Assembly: GCF_002900365.1 (NCBI RefSeq)
Contig: NZ_CP025979.1
Coordinates: 2,914,001 to 2,978,000 of the forward strand
Reading direction: 5' to 3'
DNA: 64,000 bases
Source: Escherichia marmotae
GTDB taxonomy: Bacteria; Pseudomonadota; Gammaproteobacteria; Enterobacterales; Enterobacteriaceae
Part shown: one piece after another, positions 62,513 through 64,000 of the stretch
Layout of the letters: each line of letters starts with the position of its first letter
Position numbering within the stretch: the stretch's first letter is position 1
Position numbers and translations under genes: made by a program
Notes under the pieces: generated by a model
Databases searched by the model: none
Told to the model about the DNA's origin: nothing
The model's input: the letters and a program-made list of their open reading frames with translations, nothing else

Positions 62513-63043
62513 ATGTTTCTTATAATTACCAAAGACATCATATTTTTCACCGCAATGAAAAATATTTTGAGTAAGGGTAATGTCGTTCATATACAGAACG
62601 AAGAAGAGATTGACTTAACGTTACATCAGAGTGCTTTGGTGATTATTGATACGTTAATGAATAATGTATTCCACTCATCAATGCTCAACAAAATTGAACG
62701 TCTGCAACCTGTCCATGTCATTGTTTTCTCGCCGTTTAATATTAAACGCTGTCTGGGGAAAGTCCCGGTAACTTTTGTTCAGAGAAATATTACGATTATT
62801 GACTTTGTCGCGCTGCTCAATGGCAGTTACTGTTCTGCGCCAGAAGCGGATGTGTCACTCTCGCGCAAACAGCATCAGGTTCTGACCTGCATTGCAAATC
62901 AAATGACGACAGAAGATATTCTGGGAAAACTAAAAATCTCATTAAAAACATTCTACTGCCATAAACACAATATTATGATGATCCTCAACCTCAGGCGGAT
63001 CAACGAACTGGTACGGCATCAACATATTGATTATCTGGTCTGA
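62513..63043 (+). CDS. dctR: DctR (YhiF), LuxR-type regulator
   Basis: The 176-aa protein has a C-terminal LuxR/FixJ helix-turn-helix (Leu-Ser-Arg-Lys-Gln-His-Gln-Val-Leu-Thr-Cys-Ile-Ala-Asn...Ile-Leu-Gly-Lys-Leu-Lys-Ile-Ser-Leu-Lys-Thr-Phe, about 115-150). The N-terminal half has no complete phospho-acceptor site. Linked to dicarboxylate metabolism and acid-induced metabolite resistance. Convergent with chuS. Confidence 0.93.
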   Translation: MFLIITKDIIFFTAMKNILSKGNVVHIQNEEEIDLTLHQSALVIIDTLMNNVFHSSMLNKIERLQPVHVIVFSPFNIKRCLGKVPVTFVQRNITIIDFVALLNGSYCSAPEADVSLSRKQHQVLTCIANQMTTEDILGKLKISLKTFYCHKHNIMMILNLRRINELVRHQHIDYLV

Positions 63044-63104
63044 ATTCTCCAGCCGATATTTATAAAGAGGCCCGGCGACAGCCAGACCTCCGGACAATGA
63101 CACG

Positions 63105-64000
63105 TTACGCAGCAACGCCTTCTTGCGTCAGTGCCGCAATCTGTTTACGCCATTGCGCTTGCTCTTGTTCGCCTTCTGTACGTTGACCATAAAGTTGCGC
63201 AATCTGCGTACCATCATGGGCAAACAATTCCAGGCTGGTCACGTAGCCATCGCTGGTCGGTTTACGGGTAACCCAGGTTTCAGCGATGCTCTCTTCTAAT
63301 AGATGAAGAGTAAATGTTGGGTTGAAAATATTCAGCCAGCCTTTCATTGGCACCACTTTTTCTACCACACCCGTGAAAATTTGTACGCAGCCACGGTTGC
63401 CAACAAACACCATGATCTCATTGCCATCTCGCTGGGCGGATTCCAGAATCTGCGCCAGCGCACTATTGGCGACTTTGCAGGCCAGATCGTCTGCCACCAG
63501 TTTAAACGCCTGTTGGCGCGTCAGGTTATGCCGCTTGAGCAGCGTAAAAAACTGATGAACATCCGTCATCGCACGCCACTCTTGCTCTACAGCACTGGCA
63601 TCGACGTTGCTATGCGCAGCAGGTGCATCAACCGTTGTTAACTCAAGCGGCGTATTTTCCTCGACAATAAAACGCGCCAGAAGCTCGCTCCATGCCGCCA
63701 TATCGGTATTGTCGGTGGCATAAACTTTCAGTAACGCATCGCCCTGATGATCAAAGAACTGAACACTCTGACGTTCGCCGCGAGCCGTGGTTTCTTTTAT
63801 ATGGAAAACACTGGCCCACTGGTTGAGAAACAGACGCAGATCCAGCGCGCGCGGATTGAGTATTAATCCGGCATGGCCGTTCAAATGCTGGTTGGTAAAT
63901 GCCCCAACTTGCTCATGAACAGCATATTCATTACGACAGATACATTTGGTTTCGCCAACGCTTTCCAGCGCCGCGAGAATTTCACGAATATCGCCGCGCA
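63105..64000 (-). CDS. chuS: Haem oxygenase/haem-utilisation protein ChuS (5' end outside window)
   Basis: The frame is open from the stop at 63105 to the window edge, giving about 298 of the usual 342 residues, so the N-terminus is cut off. The two-fold repeated HemS/ChuS structure is visible: Asn-Pro-Arg-Ala-Leu-Asp-Leu-Arg, Gln-Phe-Phe-Asp-His-Gln-Gly, and in the C-terminal half Phe-Val-Gly-Asn-Arg-Gly-Cys-Val-Gln-Ile-Phe. ChuS binds and degrades haem taken up by ChuA and supplies iron. chuS next to dctR marks the chu insertion in the acid-fitness region; chuA should lie beyond position 64000. Confidence 0.93.
   Translation of the reverse strand, partial: RGDIREILAALESVGETKCICRNEYAVHEQVGAFTNQHLNGHAGLILNPRALDLRLFLNQWASVFHIKETTARGERQSVQFFDHQGDALLKVYATDNTDMAAWSELLARFIVEENTPLELTTVDAPAAHSNVDASAVEQEWRAMTDVHQFFTLLKRHNLTRQQAFKLVADDLACKVANSALAQILESAQRDGNEIMVFVGNRGCVQIFTGVVEKVVPMKGWLNIFNPTFTLHLLEESIAETWVTRKPTSDGYVTSLELFAHDGTQIAQLYGQRTEGEQEQAQWRKQIAALTQEGVAA

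Overview
The window is a stretch of Escherichia coli chromosome. Almost every gene matches, in order and length, the segment of the E. coli map that runs from ryhB/yhhY through the ugp, liv, rpoH-fts, znt, nik, pit, gor and ars loci to slp-dctR. The last gene on the right, at the edge of the window, is chuS, a haem-uptake gene. That neighbourhood is typical of extra-intestinal and enterohaemorrhagic lineages rather than K-12. Genes that K-12 carries here (rhsB between nikR and yhhJ, yhiJKL between yhiI and yhiM, yhiS between arsC and slp) are absent, to the best of my recall. Strain assignment is inference; the gene identities are secure. Many REP/BIME palindromes separate the operons, as usual for this species.

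Layout, left to right. 1-3.3 kb: the Fur-controlled small RNA RyhB, acetyltransferase yhhY, periplasmic gamma-glutamyltransferase ggt, and yhhA. 3.3-8.4 kb: ugpBAECQ (minus strand), the PhoB-controlled glycerol-3-phosphate/glycerophosphodiester importer and phosphodiesterase. 8.6-15.6 kb: the branched-chain amino-acid transporter livKHMGF and livJ, with panM between the two binding-protein genes. 15.7-20.4 kb: an AT-rich insertion holding six tightly packed plus-strand genes: a complete mannose-family PTS permease (IIA, IIB, IIC, IID), a D-2-hydroxyacid dehydrogenase and a DHDPS/KDG-type aldolase. 20.5-25.9 kb: rpoH, ftsX-ftsE-ftsY, rsmD and yhhL. 26-34.7 kb: yhhM, yhhN, the zinc/lead ATPase zntA with its MerR-type promoter, an unrecognised small membrane protein, tusA, yhhQ, dcrB, yhhS, yhhT and acpT. 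34.8-40.1 kb: nikABCDE-nikR with the NikR operator. 40.3-45.2 kb: yhiI-rbbA-yhhJ, an HlyD/ABC export-type operon. 45.9-53 kb: yhiM, broken by an amber codon, then yhiN, pitA, uspB, uspA and dtpB. 53-58.4 kb: rsmJ, prlC, rlmJ and gor. 58.4-59.1 kb: the SOS-controlled toxin dinQ with antisense RNAs agrA/agrB. 59.3-61.4 kb: arsRBC. 61.8-64 kb: slp, dctR and the 3' part of chuS.

Most of the window is conserved core genome. The main candidate for something undescribed is the PTS/dehydrogenase/aldolase insertion between livJ and rpoH. It looks like a self-contained uptake and breakdown pathway for an unknown sugar derivative, plausibly a sugar acid, with no regulator inside it. Secondary points are the amber-interrupted yhiM, the duplicated gor fragment between the agr RNA genes, a perfect 15-bp inverted repeat downstream of nikR, and the membrane protein downstream of zntA.
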